NCBI RefSeq assembly: GCF_030848805.1
Contig: NC_092359.1
Location: 10,804,623 to 10,868,622, forward strand
Reading direction: 5' to 3'
From: Temnothorax longispinosus
Taxonomy: Eukaryota; Arthropoda; Insecta; Hymenoptera; Formicidae
DNA length: 64,000 nucleotides
Shown: piece after piece, positions 1 to 13,800 of the stretch
How positions within the stretch are numbered: the stretch's first letter is position 1
Layout: every line of letters starts with the position of its first letter
The notes under the pieces: model-generated
What the model was told of the DNA's origin: nothing
Databases searched by the model: none
The model's input: only the letters and a program-made list of their open reading frames with translations
Program-made: the position numbers and the translations under genes

Positions 1-73
1 GATAAGTAGAGTAAGTTAAATAAGAAATGATAAATAAGGATCGATTCTCTTAACAAAAATTATTTTGAAATAA

Positions 74-81
74 AGATATAT
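74..81 (+). repeat. left target-site duplication (agatatat)
   Basis: This 8-bp copy directly precedes the left TIR of the element at 82-818. The matching copy is at 819-826, directly after the right TIR. It is identical on both sides, so the insertion is not very old or the site has been spared mutation. Confidence 0.85.
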
Positions 82-240
82 GGTAATTATGCAGTTTAGG
101 GGAAGCACCTCCGATGACCTTGACCTTGACATATGTTGTCAAGGTCACCCTCCTGAGTGACCTTCAGAAGGTTTTAGCCGTCGCTCGTATTTTATTAAAA
201 AGTTATTAACAAAAAAAAGTTTGGCGACCTCACCGATTTC

Positions 241-357
241 AATGACCTTGATATATGTTGTCAAGGTCATGACCCCGAGTGACCTTCAGAAGGTTTTAGC
301 CGTCGCTCGCTATTCGTTAAAAAATTATTAACAAAAAAAGTTTGGAAAATATAGCAT
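241..357 (+). repeat. internal second copy of the left TIR segment
   Basis: This segment repeats the inner part of the left TIR (about 114-222), including the paired TGACCTTGA/TCAAGGTCA block, the text GTGACCTTCAGAAGGTTTTA and the poly-A rich tail. Its inner end (aaaaaaagtttggaaaatatagca) also matches the inner end of the right TIR better than the outer copy does. This suggests that the outer left arm arose by duplication. Confidence 0.8.
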
Positions 358-373
358 ATATAGGTGCATATAT

Positions 374-429
374 AGGTTAGTTGACGCGCTTTAAACACTT
401 AAATACTTTTAAAGCGCGTCAACTAACCT
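374..429. repeat. 22-bp perfect hairpin in the element core
   Basis: The arms at 374-395 and 408-429 are perfect reverse complements (aggttagttgacgcgctttaaa), with a 12-base loop. A third copy of aggttag follows at 434-440. It lies in the centre of the 82-818 element. Confidence 0.85.
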
Positions 430-442
430 ATGTAGGTTAGTG

Positions 443-624
443 ATCAACGATTTACTGCTTTAAATGTTGTGTTTTGGTAAAGCAGCGACTTTTTTGCAAA
501 ATAAAGTATTCTCTGCTTTAACAAAAAGACTTCAATTTATCAACAATTTACTGCTTTAAATGTTGTGTTTTGGTAAAGCAGCGACTTTCTCGCGAAATAA
601 AGTATTCTCTGCTTTAAAGAAAAA
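443..624 (+). repeat. 96-bp tandem duplication with small hairpins
   Basis: There are two units, 443-538 and 539 to about 624, nearly identical. Each contains CTGCTTTA and TAAAGCAG around a 15-base spacer, so each unit can form a short stem. It is part of the element at 82-818. Confidence 0.8.
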
Positions 625-818
625 CGTAATATTAGTCGTTTATGCCTCTCAGTACTTAAAATAACTGCTATATTTTCGAAACTTTTTTTGTTTATAACTT
701 TTTAATAAAAAACGAGCGACGGCTAAAACCTTCTGAAGGTCACTTAGGAGGGTGACCTTGACAACATATGTCAAGGTCAAGGTCATCGGAGGTGCTTCCC
801 CTAAACTGCATAATTACC

Positions 819-826
819 AGATATAT
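819..826 (+). repeat. right target-site duplication (agatatat)
   Basis: This is the second copy of the 8-bp duplication flanking the element at 82-818, identical to 74-81. Confidence 0.85.
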
Positions 827-3800
827 AATCTCTTACGCGCTTTATGCTACGCTTTATTCCTTTTATTTCGAGATTAAATATCCTAATAAATAAATGCGTT
901 AAATAGATTAACATGATATACGAAATACTGTAGGTATATTGTTTCCAAAGTTTCCAACAATTTTGAGGGAAAAAGAGAAAGAGTTGACAGAGGAAAAGAT
1001 TCAAAGGTAAAAAAAGATTACAAACTTGCGAATATAAACATACACGTCAAGCGGGTTTATTCCCTTCGTTTGTGCCGGCCATCGAATTTGCCGCGAAATC
1101 GATTCGGAGAAATGCGACGTTTCGCGTGTGTACATTTCAAAAGACAGATGTCGAACGAAAAACGCGTGATATTTTTATCTCCAATTCCAGTTTTGCTTGT
1201 GCAAGAATTTCCTCGCTCGTAGCAGAAGTTCGCGACTTGTCGATTATCTCGTCACACTCAGGGAGATCGTAAAAATAATTAATAGCCGTTGCAACAACTG
1301 ATAATCACTTTGCCTAATAGCAATTTGTTATTCATGCGAGCGACAGGTCTCGTCGGCAAACGAACCTGCGGGAAAGAACGATTCATTATTCATTTGAACC
1401 GTGCACAAAACACATACGCTCGATTAATAATCGAATTGAAAATTAAGAATTTATTTGCTTGAAAATTAACATCCTTAGGTGGACGCGTCGCAGAAATATT
1501 TACGCAAACGAGCGTTTACTTTTAAATAAATGCAGAACAAAACATTTTTTTCATTTTCGGAGACGCTCGATTGGCGATCAAATTCATCAAGCTTTATATT
1601 AAATAATTAAATTAACAACCTTGTTTAAGAAATTGATAAGACGCAGCGCGACGCGTTATTTCTATTTCTGGTGAATCTGCAAACGTGATTAAGTTAGCAG
1701 AGTAATCCGCGATTATTCGGTCAGATATTATTCTTAATCTAATTTATTTTCTTAATAAAAATATATCGACTTTTACGCGTTGTATTTTAATACTTCTAGG
1801 ATCATTTCTACTTCATGTTTGCATAGCTGACGTTAAATAATTAATTAATCCTCGAAACTCCTCTCTCCTTATCCGGTTCTGATTTAATACTTATTTAGTT
1901 CTGACTTAATTTCGCAATTTCTCAATTTATGCAGTTCGTATTTATGCAGTTTCTATTATTTATTTTTATTTAATATTATAATACGTTTTATGGGCCTTTA
2001 TATAATGTGGCTTATAAATACGAATCGATGTCTTTGAAGTCTCCGCGATAAGAAGGTATTTTATTCTCAAACGATAACTGCGTGTTTCATGAATTATTAA
2101 TGGTCGCCAATGATAGGTCATGTATCCTAATTTCTGTGCGTTGATGTGTACGGGCGAAGTTTCGGGCGTCGAAAAAAATCGCACCTCATTCTCCACGACG
2201 ATGTATTTGTCATGCATATTAATGACGGCTGATGGACAAGCGGCGACCGAATCGCCCGACAACCTAATTTTCGCGCGTTAGGACGAGCGGAGAGTGTGGC
2301 GTTCACTTAAGTCGTTCCTCATACAGTTTATAAATGAGTTCATAATACCTGTCAATATATATTCTTTAGCGAATTTACCGGTATTATTACTCTTTAAGGA
2401 AAATATGAAAAAGTTTAATTACACGTAATTATTTAATATCACTGGTCGAAATATAAAAAGAGAGTAAAATCTTGTCTTGTAAAAACTTTAAACGGAGTTA
2501 ATTTGAAACATAAATAATAAATATTTCCTAAAAATTCAAGGATTTCAATACTATTCAATACATCTTACAATTAGAAGCCTGTCGAATATTGTATCTTTTG
2601 AGAAGCAGCTCTGTGCGTGCTAAAGGGTTAAGGACACCGCGATTGAATAAGTGCGCTTAATTCCCCGAAACGTTTTCGTAAACCAACACGCGTAATTCCA
2701 TTCCGTTACGGCCTACGGCCGCGAGGGCAATTGACACCTATCGCGATTGAAAAGGGATGCAGCTTCGCGGAGCCGGTCATCTCGCTGCGGTCGAGCGAGA
2801 AGAACTCCCGGCGCAAAGTCTCCCCGTACAGGTTCAGGGATTCCTGAAAATTATTAACGGCACCCAGGCGTGTCATTCCTCGGGTGGAGTCAGTGGTTCT
2901 CATTGCGTGCGCATCGTCGCGCCGCGTAATTCCCGGCCATCAGTAAATCGGCGATTTGCGGTGAACGGTGACGGATTTGCAAGTATAATGAAAAGTGCTG
3001 GGTTAACGTTAAAGCGTTATGCCCTCGCGACGCGGGGGAAAATAACAAGAAGATCGCACAGGGGCTCGCGAGAATGAGTGCCCGAAGCCAGCAAGGGATG
3101 GAGAGTGAAAGGACGAAGCGAGAGGAAAATACGCGTGGGTTAAAAGGGGAGGGGGGGAGAAAAAAGAATAAGTAAGTAAGTAAGTACCGGGAATAAATTA
3201 AACTAATTGAGCAAATTAGCCAGCTGTTCACGCAACGATGATATAGAGACACGCTCTCCTTGGTAAAAAGTTATCGTCGTCACGCAGAAAACTTCGTTCT
3301 ATCCGTGCGTTCTGCCTGTCCCTTTTGAATAAACGAGTATAACGCAGGACGAACATTTACCCGCGAAAATTAGGAAAAAACTGGTTATGTATTATTGATT
3401 TAAAGAATATCCAACAGTACTTAAACTGTAAATTATATCTAAATATGTTTTGTTAAATTAGTGCATTTTATTAAATACTTATAGAATCTAATTCCGGATG
3501 ATATTTCGTCTAAGGCTGTAGAATGAGCTCTACGTTTTGTATGCAATTTCGGCCTACAATATTCCAGGCATTACTTGACATAAAATGATACCATTATATA
3601 CTTAAATCAATTTATTAAGAGAAGACTTGAAATTCATAGATTACTATAAGTTATTTTGCAATATTACGTCATAAGATTTAAGCTTATTGTAAAAAACATT
3701 ATAATACAAATTTATTTATATCCTGATTGCGTTTTATGCGATGTTTGTTACAATAATGTTTCTTCCTTTTTTGTAACTCCTGAGTTTTCATACGATATCA

Positions 3801-5294
3801 TTGATATACGTATGCAAAAAGAAATGAAACATTATAATGTCTTGTCGAACGATGGCATTAATCAGTATAATAAAAACGGATAGGAACTGAGCAATAATTT
3901 AATGTTTAATATTTAAATATTTAAATGTATTCGGATCGTGTGATTACTGTTCAGACAGGAGAATGAACATTATTGAATTTTAATAGCGGATGATATGCGT
4001 GTTTCTAGCGTTGATTAATCGCGAATGTCTTTAAAATGATCGATTTATGATATTATTCAAATACAATAATGTCGAATGTTGCAAGAAGAGATAATCTTTT
4101 ATGTTCGGTATGAGATCTATACTACTGCAAATCGTAAGTTGATTTTGTGCAATAATATTGCTGTATTGAGCTCTTCTTTTTACCGCATAACTGCATAACT
4201 AATGAATAATCCATGCTGATCATATTAGATACTGTATACTAACTACTCATATAGATATTTACTGACATTAATACTTACAACTAGATTATTGATAAAAGCT
4301 GTGATAAGTATCAGACTATATTATACTTTTGCCATAAATGGCTCATACATGTACACACACCAGTTATTTTCATGATCTAATCGTTTTATAAATATGCCGA
4401 TAGATAATTATCTTCAATATCAGAAATTGTTTAGTAATAGTAATGAGTAGTAATCGTTTAAATGTTCCAATAGACAATCGCGTGTCTAATAATTTTTAGT
4501 AATAACGGGCGGTTTGAAAAGGGTTGAGCAAATAATTAAAGACTTATGATCGACGATTTGTATGTTGCTCGAAGGATATCGCATTTCGCCATACGGGTAG
4601 GCAAATTACAGGTGGGGGATACGTGACCGCGTGGAGAACTTAAGTAATTCTTAAGTAATTCTTCGCGCGCGCGCTCGCGGGCTTCAAAACTATTATCCAA
4701 ACGAAATGTCAGAGGATACAGCAGGATAATTGTCGTTGCGCAAGAGACGCGTGATATTTTCGCCTTCGCGCCAAAGAAGACGCCTAACCACATTATTACC
4801 GCCAATTATTGCCTCATTTTTCCAACAAACTTTGACGCAGGTGCTTATTATTAAAGTGCGATTTTGAAATTACGCCATGATGCACCAATATATATATAAT
4901 CAAAGATAACTAATCAATTTTAATTTGACACGCTATTATTTTTATTTAGACAGCATCAGAAATTTATTTGTCTACTCATTTAAAGGAAACGGTTTAATAG
5001 ATCTTGACATTTTTCGAATTTGAACAGATTTATTTTTATTTTTATTTTAAATTATTTTTTAGTTATTCAGAAGACTTGGTATGAAATAGATCTTTTCTGC
5101 ATTTAAAAAATTAATTTAGAAAAAAATTAAAGGCCGTCGAAAAAAAGTCATAATATGTTGCATATATTAGGAGTCTGAATAGATCTTACTGTATGTTTTT
5201 AATAACTGTATCGGAAATGATTCTATAATTTATCTATACCGCATTATTTTCTATTTTGTTTTACGTAAAAACAACGTTAAGAGATTCTACTGAC
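819..5294 (-). other. al: 5' part of the next aristaless intron (after homeodomain Gln46)
   Basis: This stretch begins at the donor gtcagt just past the microexon. I searched it on the minus strand for the expected next exon (VWFQNRRAKWRK) and did not find it, so the intron runs off the left edge and is at least 5.3 kb long. It holds mostly AT-rich sequence with a CpG-rich islet near 2.7-3.1 kb. A 98-codon frame at 1966-2262 (minus) lacks a known domain and is not called. Confidence 0.7.
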
Positions 5295-5340
5295 CTGTAT
5301 CCGTGCCTCCGTCAGGCCGATCTTCATGGCGAGCTCCTCC
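5295..5340 (-). CDS. al: aristaless homeobox gene, 46-bp microexon: homeodomain residues 32-46
   Basis: This microexon is read from 5340 down to 5295. It is preceded by a pyrimidine-rich acceptor (ccttcctttttgtttttag) and followed by the donor gtcagt. Its first G completes the Arg codon left open by the exon ending at 19655. The remaining 15 codons read EELAMKIGLTEARIQ, homeodomain residues 32-46: the end of the loop, helix 2 and the start of helix 3. The join restores ...YPDVFTREELAMKIG, the aristaless/ARX sequence. The intron after Gln46 is at the classic 46/47 position of paired-class homeoboxes. From memory, human ARX also has a 46-bp exon at this place, which points to an old gene structure. 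Val47, Asn51 and the rest of the recognition helix are missing from the window. The exon is too short for ORF finders and was found by splice-phase continuity. Confidence 0.93.
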
Positions 5341-8300
5341 CTAAAAACAAAAAGGAAGGTAATCATTAACACAAGAAAAAGGAACCAAGGCCGCGCGTAG
5401 CCGCGGGCCTATTTGCGCGTGCGAGTTATTCGATTCTGCTATTGCGATAAACTCGAGTTAACGGAGTGTGAGCTTCGGCGTTCAAGTCAGTTCAGATATT
5501 ATTATCCAACGAGTTCTGAATAGTGCTAAGCGATAATAATAAAACCAATATTTGCTACTTGATGGCTTTCTGATAATCATTAATATAATACACCCAAATC
5601 TTTTTACGCGATTTTTTGCGCGTTTTTTTACGCGATTCTTTTTACGCGATTTTTCGAAGAATTTTTGATGTAATCTCTCGTGTATGTGTACAAACCTTAA
5701 TTTTAATTCCTAATAATTAATTAATGAAAATTTTTCAATTGGACACATGTCTTCCCATATCATTTATGTTAACAAAGCAAGTAATAACCTAGACAGGGCT
5801 ATATATTTTTTAATCATCGCTGTAGCTCCAATCATATTTCAGCAGCTCGGTTGTCATTGTCAATCATGATTCGTTTATTATAATTTATACGTTATTTATT
5901 CACTCTGATTCTCTTCAAACTCAATCATGTAAATAGCTTTTAGTATAAAAAAACAGCGTGGCATATTTTTCTCTTTTTACAAGGTTAAAAATCATGCACA
6001 TGGCACACTATTTTTTACGTGGCTTTTCCAAATAATGTGATTTCTTCTTACACGAAACGTAATCTACCACGTAAAAAGAGAGTTGGGTATATATACACAT
6101 ATATTATAGGTATTTACATATACACAATAGATGCATATATCTACATAATATATGCATTATCTCTAACAGTTTTATTATTATTTTTTTTACTAAAGAATTA
6201 TTATATTATCTCATCATATTAGTCAATTGCTTGACTTAAACTTATTTACATTATATATTATTTACATTAATGTTAAAAAGAAGTTATGTCATTATTATTT
6301 ATTATTTTAGATAAATGCATTTAGACTCTTTAAAGGTAACTTTCTTTAATTAAGTAAAAAACCATATCTTTAATTGTTTAATTATTTTATTGTCGTTATT
6401 ATTTTAAATTGATAGTCTGTTATTATTGCGCACGTTCTCCAGAGAAGCTAAACATAAACTCCACAGTATTTTAATGAATAACACTTCCTTCTGTCTCTCT
6501 TTTTTTCTTAGCTTACGTAATCAAATGCATATCTAAACGTTTGGGCAGTTAACGGAGTAAGTGCACGTAATTGCAACTGTAATTATTATCTCCCTTGAGT
6601 ACGCGATTTATTACTTAGGAACGCGATGTAATTTTAACAAAAAAAATCATTTAGTTGTCTTTTAATGGCGTCGGGGAATAGCGGTTACAATCTGACCTCG
6701 TATCGCATCCGTGAGAAAATCGCAGAAACCGTTCTACGAAATAGCCAGCCTGATGTCTCGTAAAAACGCGCGCGTTCATTACCTTAATTAGTTTTGCATC
6801 CGAAGCAGATTAGCCGACATATAACGACGCACGTTGGGGATTAATTGCATTATGTATCTCGCGGCATTATGTGTGATTTTCCGTTGGATTGCTAGTTGCA
6901 CGAGCCGTCGTGACGAGAGCTATTAATATCTATTACGAGACGATCAGAATCCGCGCGGCGACCGCACCGTAGTCGTCGTCGTGGCTCCAGCGACGAGATA
7001 GAATCTCGTTTTATATAGGTGACTGCGCTCACCAACGGCGTATATTACGAATACGATTATCCATGACTAATTGACTGGTCCAGCGCAGCGGTAATGACAA
7101 ATAATTATTAGCTCGTGATATTTTACATAACGTCGATCATGTCATATACGCTATACCGGTCGTTTCCTTTCCGCTCGATTGAATTTCGCATCCTTCGCTC
7201 GCGGGCGCATATAACACGAAGTCTGTTGTGTCTCACGTGTATTACGTGATACTCTTCTGCAAGCATATATGAGGCGTTCGCGCCCCGCAATAAAAATCGA
7301 CTCCCCTCGCACCCCGTTGTCGAGAAATCCGAACAGATGCTGGAGGCTACTGATTAAGAGAGACGTAGAATGTTCTATGTGTCAGAAAATTAATAATATT
7401 ATTTATAAGTGCAGAACCTATAATTTAAAATCATGATAATTCAGCTATTATTTATCGCGAATGCCTGGATATGTGTCAGGAATTATCGAAGTGTCGCGTT
7501 TTATCACGCTGCTGGTACGCGCGAACGTACACAAAAGTGACGATAATTTTCTGTTTTCGCTCAGAAGAATGCGTACGTCATTATGTGTATCATAATTATT
7601 ACGTATTCTTCAAAAGTGCAGATTGTAAGGAAAGCATTACGACTATGTTCAAGGAAACCGGGGAAATTAATAGTCATCGAGTTTAATAATTAAATTCCTT
7701 TCGGTTGATTTACGTCGCTTAAGCGATTGCTCGCAGGATGTTTCCAGTAAAGATAATAACTCGTATAAATCGCCGCTCACATGATTTCACCGGAAATTAT
7801 GCGAACACATTCCCGATTTTTTTTCAATTGAGAATGAGGCAAACCGGAGGTGCGAAGGAATCATTATACTCGTACGGATAGGCGTGAATCATGACAGGTG
7901 TCAATAATTCATCCCGTTTGTCGAGAATTCATTCATTCCGGAAATATTCCGCGATTTTTGCCGTTATTTCGATAAAGAAACCGAGCGATCGTGCAATCGC
8001 GTATATCCGGCGGGGCGGGTAGGAAAAGAAAGAAGAAAAAGAAAAAATATGAATCGAGCAGTGAGACACCCCGCCGGGCGTCTCTCATCTCGCAGGCAAA
8101 TTGCCCAGATGTTCCACGAAATCGTGAGGAAATCTCGGTGATTATGCCGCGCACAGAAGCTCTCGCGTCCGATCGAGCTTGGATCTCGTGTTTAGGTGCA
8201 TTTCAGCCTGCAGACGGTAGCTTCCGAAATTACAGGGATTTCGGGGTGAGTCCGAAGATTGGCCGCGGTTCGTCCACGGATTCGTCCGGTTCATACGTCG

Positions 8301-8978
8301 CGTCGCGTCGCGTCGATTTTATCATCGCTCGCTGGTCCGATCTCGTTGCATCCCGCTTGAGATCCTTCCGATCTATCCCGATCGATTCCTCGAACGAGAA
8401 ACAAATCTTTCCAAATCGTATTTCAACCCTATCTCGAGATATCTTATCTTGAAAGCTGCGTTTTACAACTGGCATGCAATCATAAGAAAATAATGTGTAT
8501 CGTAGATTTTAGTTTTTTAGAATTTTAATTCGTGGTTTAATTAACCAAATTGAGTTTACCGAAAGTTTATCCGATGATTGACCGGGTGATCATTAACAAA
8601 ATATCGAACGATGTTTATCCATTGATTAATCGTCCAAAACGTATTCTTCATCGTATATCGCGTATATCGGCCGGTAATTGCGAAGCGTATTCACGTCGTC
8701 AAATCATTTTGATAGCCCGCGCGCACCGACTTATTGGAGGAAACGTAACTAGAAGACGCGCGTTCGTATACTGCCGCGGTATACTCTCTGATTACCCGTT
8801 GTCGTGCGCTAATGACTACTCTGGCGAACATAGTTGCAGACGGTAATTTGTACCTGCTACCTGGCGGCTCGGCTTCGTTTTCAATGAAACGCCGAGTATG
8901 AAAGCGCGCACCTATCAGCTGCTTCTCACGAAAAACAGGCTTGTGTGCGCCGTGAACGATAAAATTACGTGTAGTACG

Positions 8979-9127
<149 letters not shown>

Positions 9128-10801
9128 CCCTTTCTGCCCGTTACAACTGACCTGTCTGTATGACTCACAAATACGAATGAATCGAGACCAGCAGTCTAAC
9201 TACTGGTCAAACTAGATACTTGACGATCACAGAAACTTCCTATATGGCTATTTTAGGCGACATAAAATTTTATATTTCACTTTTTCTAGTGAGGTATAAA
9301 ATATAGAGCCATAAAGAAAACTCCTACAACAGAACAGTTGGAGATTTTATATTGGGCGCTTTCGTAAATTTCCATTGTCCCTTTGAGGATGAGGAAAGTG
9401 GTTTATATACCGCTGTTCCGCCTAACGATACAAATGTTTTATCTACATCGTAATCTTTGCGTCACTTCTGGCCACTCGAGCGCGATATAATCTTTATAGA
9501 TATGTACATTACACGCACGGGTGCGCGAGCGCGGACGAAACGCACACCGCCGTCGAAGAGAGGCGGACGAGGCTCAGGCACCTTGGGGCCCGCGAGTAAT
9601 AATAATTTAGCCTTTCCCTTTTTCTCTCTGTCTTTCTCGAGGCGCGCTCGCCGGCGTCCTTCTGAATTTAATAAGATCACGAAATTTCGCGGTTAGACGG
9701 GCGTCCCTAATTACACCCGCCGTTCACCGAGACTCTCAGTTACCCTCGATTCGCGTATCATTATTATTACGTGTCCCTCTCCTAACTCCCTCGTCCACGA
9801 CGTGTCCTTGCCATGGGAAATGTGCGAGTACTTCGGAAAAATCTGCTTCTGACGGGCACGTACGCAAAGATTAGTCGCGCATTCGCGACTTAATGGAAAA
9901 TATGAGACCGTGATGAAAACTCTCTTGGCAAAGATCAGCCGCGGAGTCCCCGTTACGTGTCCCAGAATTCAATCTGGAAATATCTTTGTGATTAATCCGT
10001 AAATTCCTCCGATGTAAAAGGCACTTGGAATTAGGTGAAGAGATGTTACGTTGTACATTTTCAATTCTCAATTTTAAAACCCAAAGCTATTAGTATTTCG
10101 ACATTTTTCATGAGAACAAATCGATCTCGTGCTTGTCAGAATCAAAAAATAATACAGAAATTAAAATTACAATCTAATATTATTAACAGTTGTGTCTGAT
10201 ATTATTATTAATTACGGTTTTATACAAAAACGAGTAGATACTTGCATCTAAAAAGACAATAGGAGGAAAAAGATTAGTATCCCGCGTATCACTGTGCTAC
10301 CACACACATGTGATACGTGCGTTACATATGTGACAGAAAACACGTTTCTTTCTCATCACGGAACACACCCGATCTGTAATTAACCGCGGCCGCTACGTTC
10401 ACACGCGTTGCAAAATAGAACATGACTAATCGCCGATTAATTACATCGACACGATAATCACAAATCCTTTCGGTTTATCCGGTTATGCGATTCCGCGGTG
10501 CATTTTACCGCTCGAGTTTCTCGAGCGATCGGCTTTCACAGATTTGGCGAACAACAAATTGCCTCGCGCGAATAATCCGCAACAAAATACATTCTCGGAA
10601 TCGATTGCCGTCGTTGAAAGGAAGTCCTTCCTGTCCTGCCCTGCGCAACGTTGCGAAGTCATAGTAATCGGACTGCGAGAGGCGCGAATGGATTTGCCAT
10701 TTCGCAACCGCACGGTAGTATAGCGCGAACCCACGGCCGGCATCAAAAGAGGCCGCTAAGTGGATTAAAGGCGAGTTTCTTCGTCATCTTCTTCGGCTAG
10801 T

Positions 10802-10830
10802 TCTCTCTCTCTCTCTCTCTTTCTCTCTTT
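10802..10830 (+). repeat. short (CT)n microsatellite
   Basis: This is a run of CT dinucleotides with two interruptions, in the 14.3-kb al intron. Confidence 0.85.
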
Positions 10831-13800
10831 CTGCCCATCTACCTCCTCTTCCTTTGCTACTCCCGCCGCGACGTCCTGCCGTTCTTATTTGCTCCTGCCT
10901 CGGCGCGAAGTCCTTCGCTGCAACCGCGCTTCGTCAGAAGTCACGGACGAAAGAAGATAATTTACTTAACTTACGTTTAATCGTGTTTGCGCGCTTATTT
11001 ATTCGCATCGTTTGCGTCAACATTTGGATTTAATGCGCTTGGAATTTAATTCGATGACGAAATGATAGTGATTAATCACGACGCGCAATCACACGTTTAA
11101 TGCATGCGAAGGTTAATCATTTTTCTTTTGCGGAAAATATATTTTCTACGTTATTTAAAAAAAAAGGTCACATAAATATGTCCCATAAGGAATTTTTTTA
11201 TTTCTGCAACGTTGGAGCGAAATTGCCTCTAATAGTATCAAAAAAAGAACATTTATGGTTCAAGGCGTACCTATTACGGTACCAGCCAATTATAGTATCG
11301 TTTATCTTTATTAACTTTCGAGTATTTATAAATAAATATTCTTTTCTTATTATTTTTTTATGTATTATATAATAAATTATTTATAAATATTTATATGTAA
11401 GTATATAGATATGTATAAAACAGAGTAATCTGATATCTCCAATCTCGTTTCAATAAATTGTCGTGATGTAATGTCTCGTTTCCATGCGATTCAAGACCGA
11501 TTCTTTCTCGTTCGATCCATATGCTAAGACGACCACACTGTACTTATGATTCGCATCTCGAATACACATCTCGAATGTTGCGGAGATGATTACGTTATCG
11601 TTAGACGGGAATCGAATTGAGATGGGAAAAAGAGACAGATGGCCAAGGAAAAGAGTGTACAAACGAGAGACAGGAGAGGTAGAGAATGCGCGCGGGTGCG
11701 TGAATGACATTGCTGGTATGAGCTGGAGGCTTGGCGCGCGAGTAATTTGAGTAATTACCGCACAATTACATTATCTAATTAACCTCGGAGGTCGGAGCAG
11801 CCGCCAGTTACCGCGACGTGGCGGCCGTGATTGTCTCACTCTCTGGCGCAATCGCAATTATTATTGTTTAACACGCGCGGCACGAAATCATTGGATTTAC
11901 AGAAATCTGTAGAACTCGCAGAAATTTGCGAATTCGTAGAATTGATGACAAAAATCCTGTCTGTTTCTTTGATCTTATTTTTGTTATAAATTTTTATTAT
12001 AAAAGTGAAAGTATCGTCAAAAAATATTTGTTACAGCGAATATAGTATGATTGATTAAAATTAAAGGATGAAATACATATATATGTATATCGAAGTCACA
12101 TCTTTGGTACGATCACGATTTTATTATTCACTATCAATAATTGCGGGCATCTCGTCTGCGCGATTAATCGATTCGTAGAAATGCATTCGAGAGGAAGCCA
12201 CAGCATTATTATCCTTTTTCTTTCTTTTTCATTATTCTTATTATATACTAAGCAATCGTTCCCCGTGATTGCCGATCGGCCCGCAGTCTTATATCCATTT
12301 TTTCCGGGAGTTAGGTCCGAGTCGAGTTCCGGGGTTTTACTCCTATACCTTCTCGCCAGATTAATGGCGAGTTACTGGGTATTATTCTGCTGTCATTAAG
12401 TTATTATTAATGGCAACGCGTAATTGTCTTGCTATGGCACATCCGGAACGGCCTGAATTATGGAATATTTTTTAGTCACCTCAGGCGACTACGTTTCTTT
12501 CCTCCAGTCTAAATTTTACGTAAAAGTCATATCTTTCGTGATTCTCTGACAGATAAAATATTAAATGATTCTCTGAAGTTAATACTAACAATCGCACGAA
12601 CTTAATTGACCAATTAGATCATACTGATTTTATCGACACGAGTTTTTTTTTTAATACTTGCTTGTAAAAACATCTTGTGTCGAGCAATTTAATTTTTTAA
12701 TAGATTCGCAGTTCTTCATAATTTTTTATTTCAAGATTATTAATTTCTATAGAGCACTTTTGTTGAAAGTGAATAAAGGAAAATGACGCACAGTCGATTT
12801 GCTACGTGTGACTTTAAAGAGGCGCTAATAGTTGCGAGTTATAAAACCTACGCACACACGGACACGTACGAGAGTCCATGCGTGCACTGTAACGATCGCG
12901 TTGAATAAACAAGTCTTGGAATTTGCCATTTATCTTGACATAAATCACATATTGTAATTATCTCTACATAATTCGTATTTGCGTAAGCCGATATACCCTC
13001 TGATAAATTCGAGGTCTAACAAAAGACTTGTTAATTATACTTACAAAGTAGTAGTGATATCAGCATGTGATTGATATCGTGAAAACAAAAATTAACCACA
13101 TCTTTGTCTTTAATTAGTGTCGATTACTATCGACACTGTAGCAAATATTTATTATATAAGTGTAATTTTTCGCATTGTAATTAGAGAGATGATTAACGCG
13201 GTTTGTACAAATAAAATAAATCACGTATCAGCAGATTAATAATACTTACAATTAGACAGATAGCTAATACAATAAAAACAAAAGAAACATTAACAATAGT
13301 AAATATAAGGAAAGTATTTGGTGTATTTAGCTAATTAAGCGAGTATATCAAAACATTTGACAGCGGTATGTATTCCCACAAAAAGAAACAAAATGAAATG
13401 CAATACGAAGTATAAAAAAATTAGCTTGAAAAAATCAGGATGACATAAAACGGTAAGAAAATTATCCATAAAATACACATTCTTACAACTGGAAGATCGC
13501 GAACAGGGTTTATGCACACACGATCATTATCTGTGACGTGAGGCAAAAAAAAGAGAGGACAACAAAATTCGTCGACGAAATTCGTGCCCCGGTAATAAGC
13601 GAATACGCCCGAAGCTCCTCGCCTTCCTTATACGTTCGCCTCGAGAGAGACGCCTCCTTACGCGCGGTATCGATAATGTTTAATAACGAATCGCGCCGGC
13701 CGGACAAGTAATTCGCACTGACGAGGGGTGACAAGCGGCTTTTGCCGCTCGCATTATTCCCGAGCGGTGATCCGCGGGCCGTGCGCGCATACCTGCCGCG

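Larger units (their letters stand above)
82..818. mobile_element. 737-bp non-autonomous DNA transposon with 142-bp TIRs and 8-bp target duplication
   Basis: Both ends carry the same sequence in inverted orientation, starting GGTAATTATGCAGTTTAGGG. The match runs about 142 bp inward (82 to about 224, and 818 back to about 677). The element is flanked by the 8-bp direct repeat agatatat at 74-81 and 819-826, a target-site duplication. An 8-bp duplication is typical of hAT and P superfamily elements; the TIR sequence itself does not let me choose. Inside are a second partial copy of the left TIR (about 241-357), a 22-bp perfect hairpin (374-395 with 408-429) and a 96-bp tandem duplication (443-538 and 539 to about 624). 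There is no transposase, so it must be mobilised in trans. It sits in or downstream of an al intron. Confidence 0.88.

Noticed and set aside
1966..2262. 98-codon minus-strand frame downstream of the al microexon, considered as a further al exon
   Set aside because: It contains no VWFQNRRAKW sequence or other al C-terminal feature, and starts at TTG without a suitable acceptor.
7991..8452. 153-codon plus-strand frame in the al intron
   Set aside because: It opens with a non-ATG codon, contains a Lys/Arg run from an A-rich stretch, and shows no domain.
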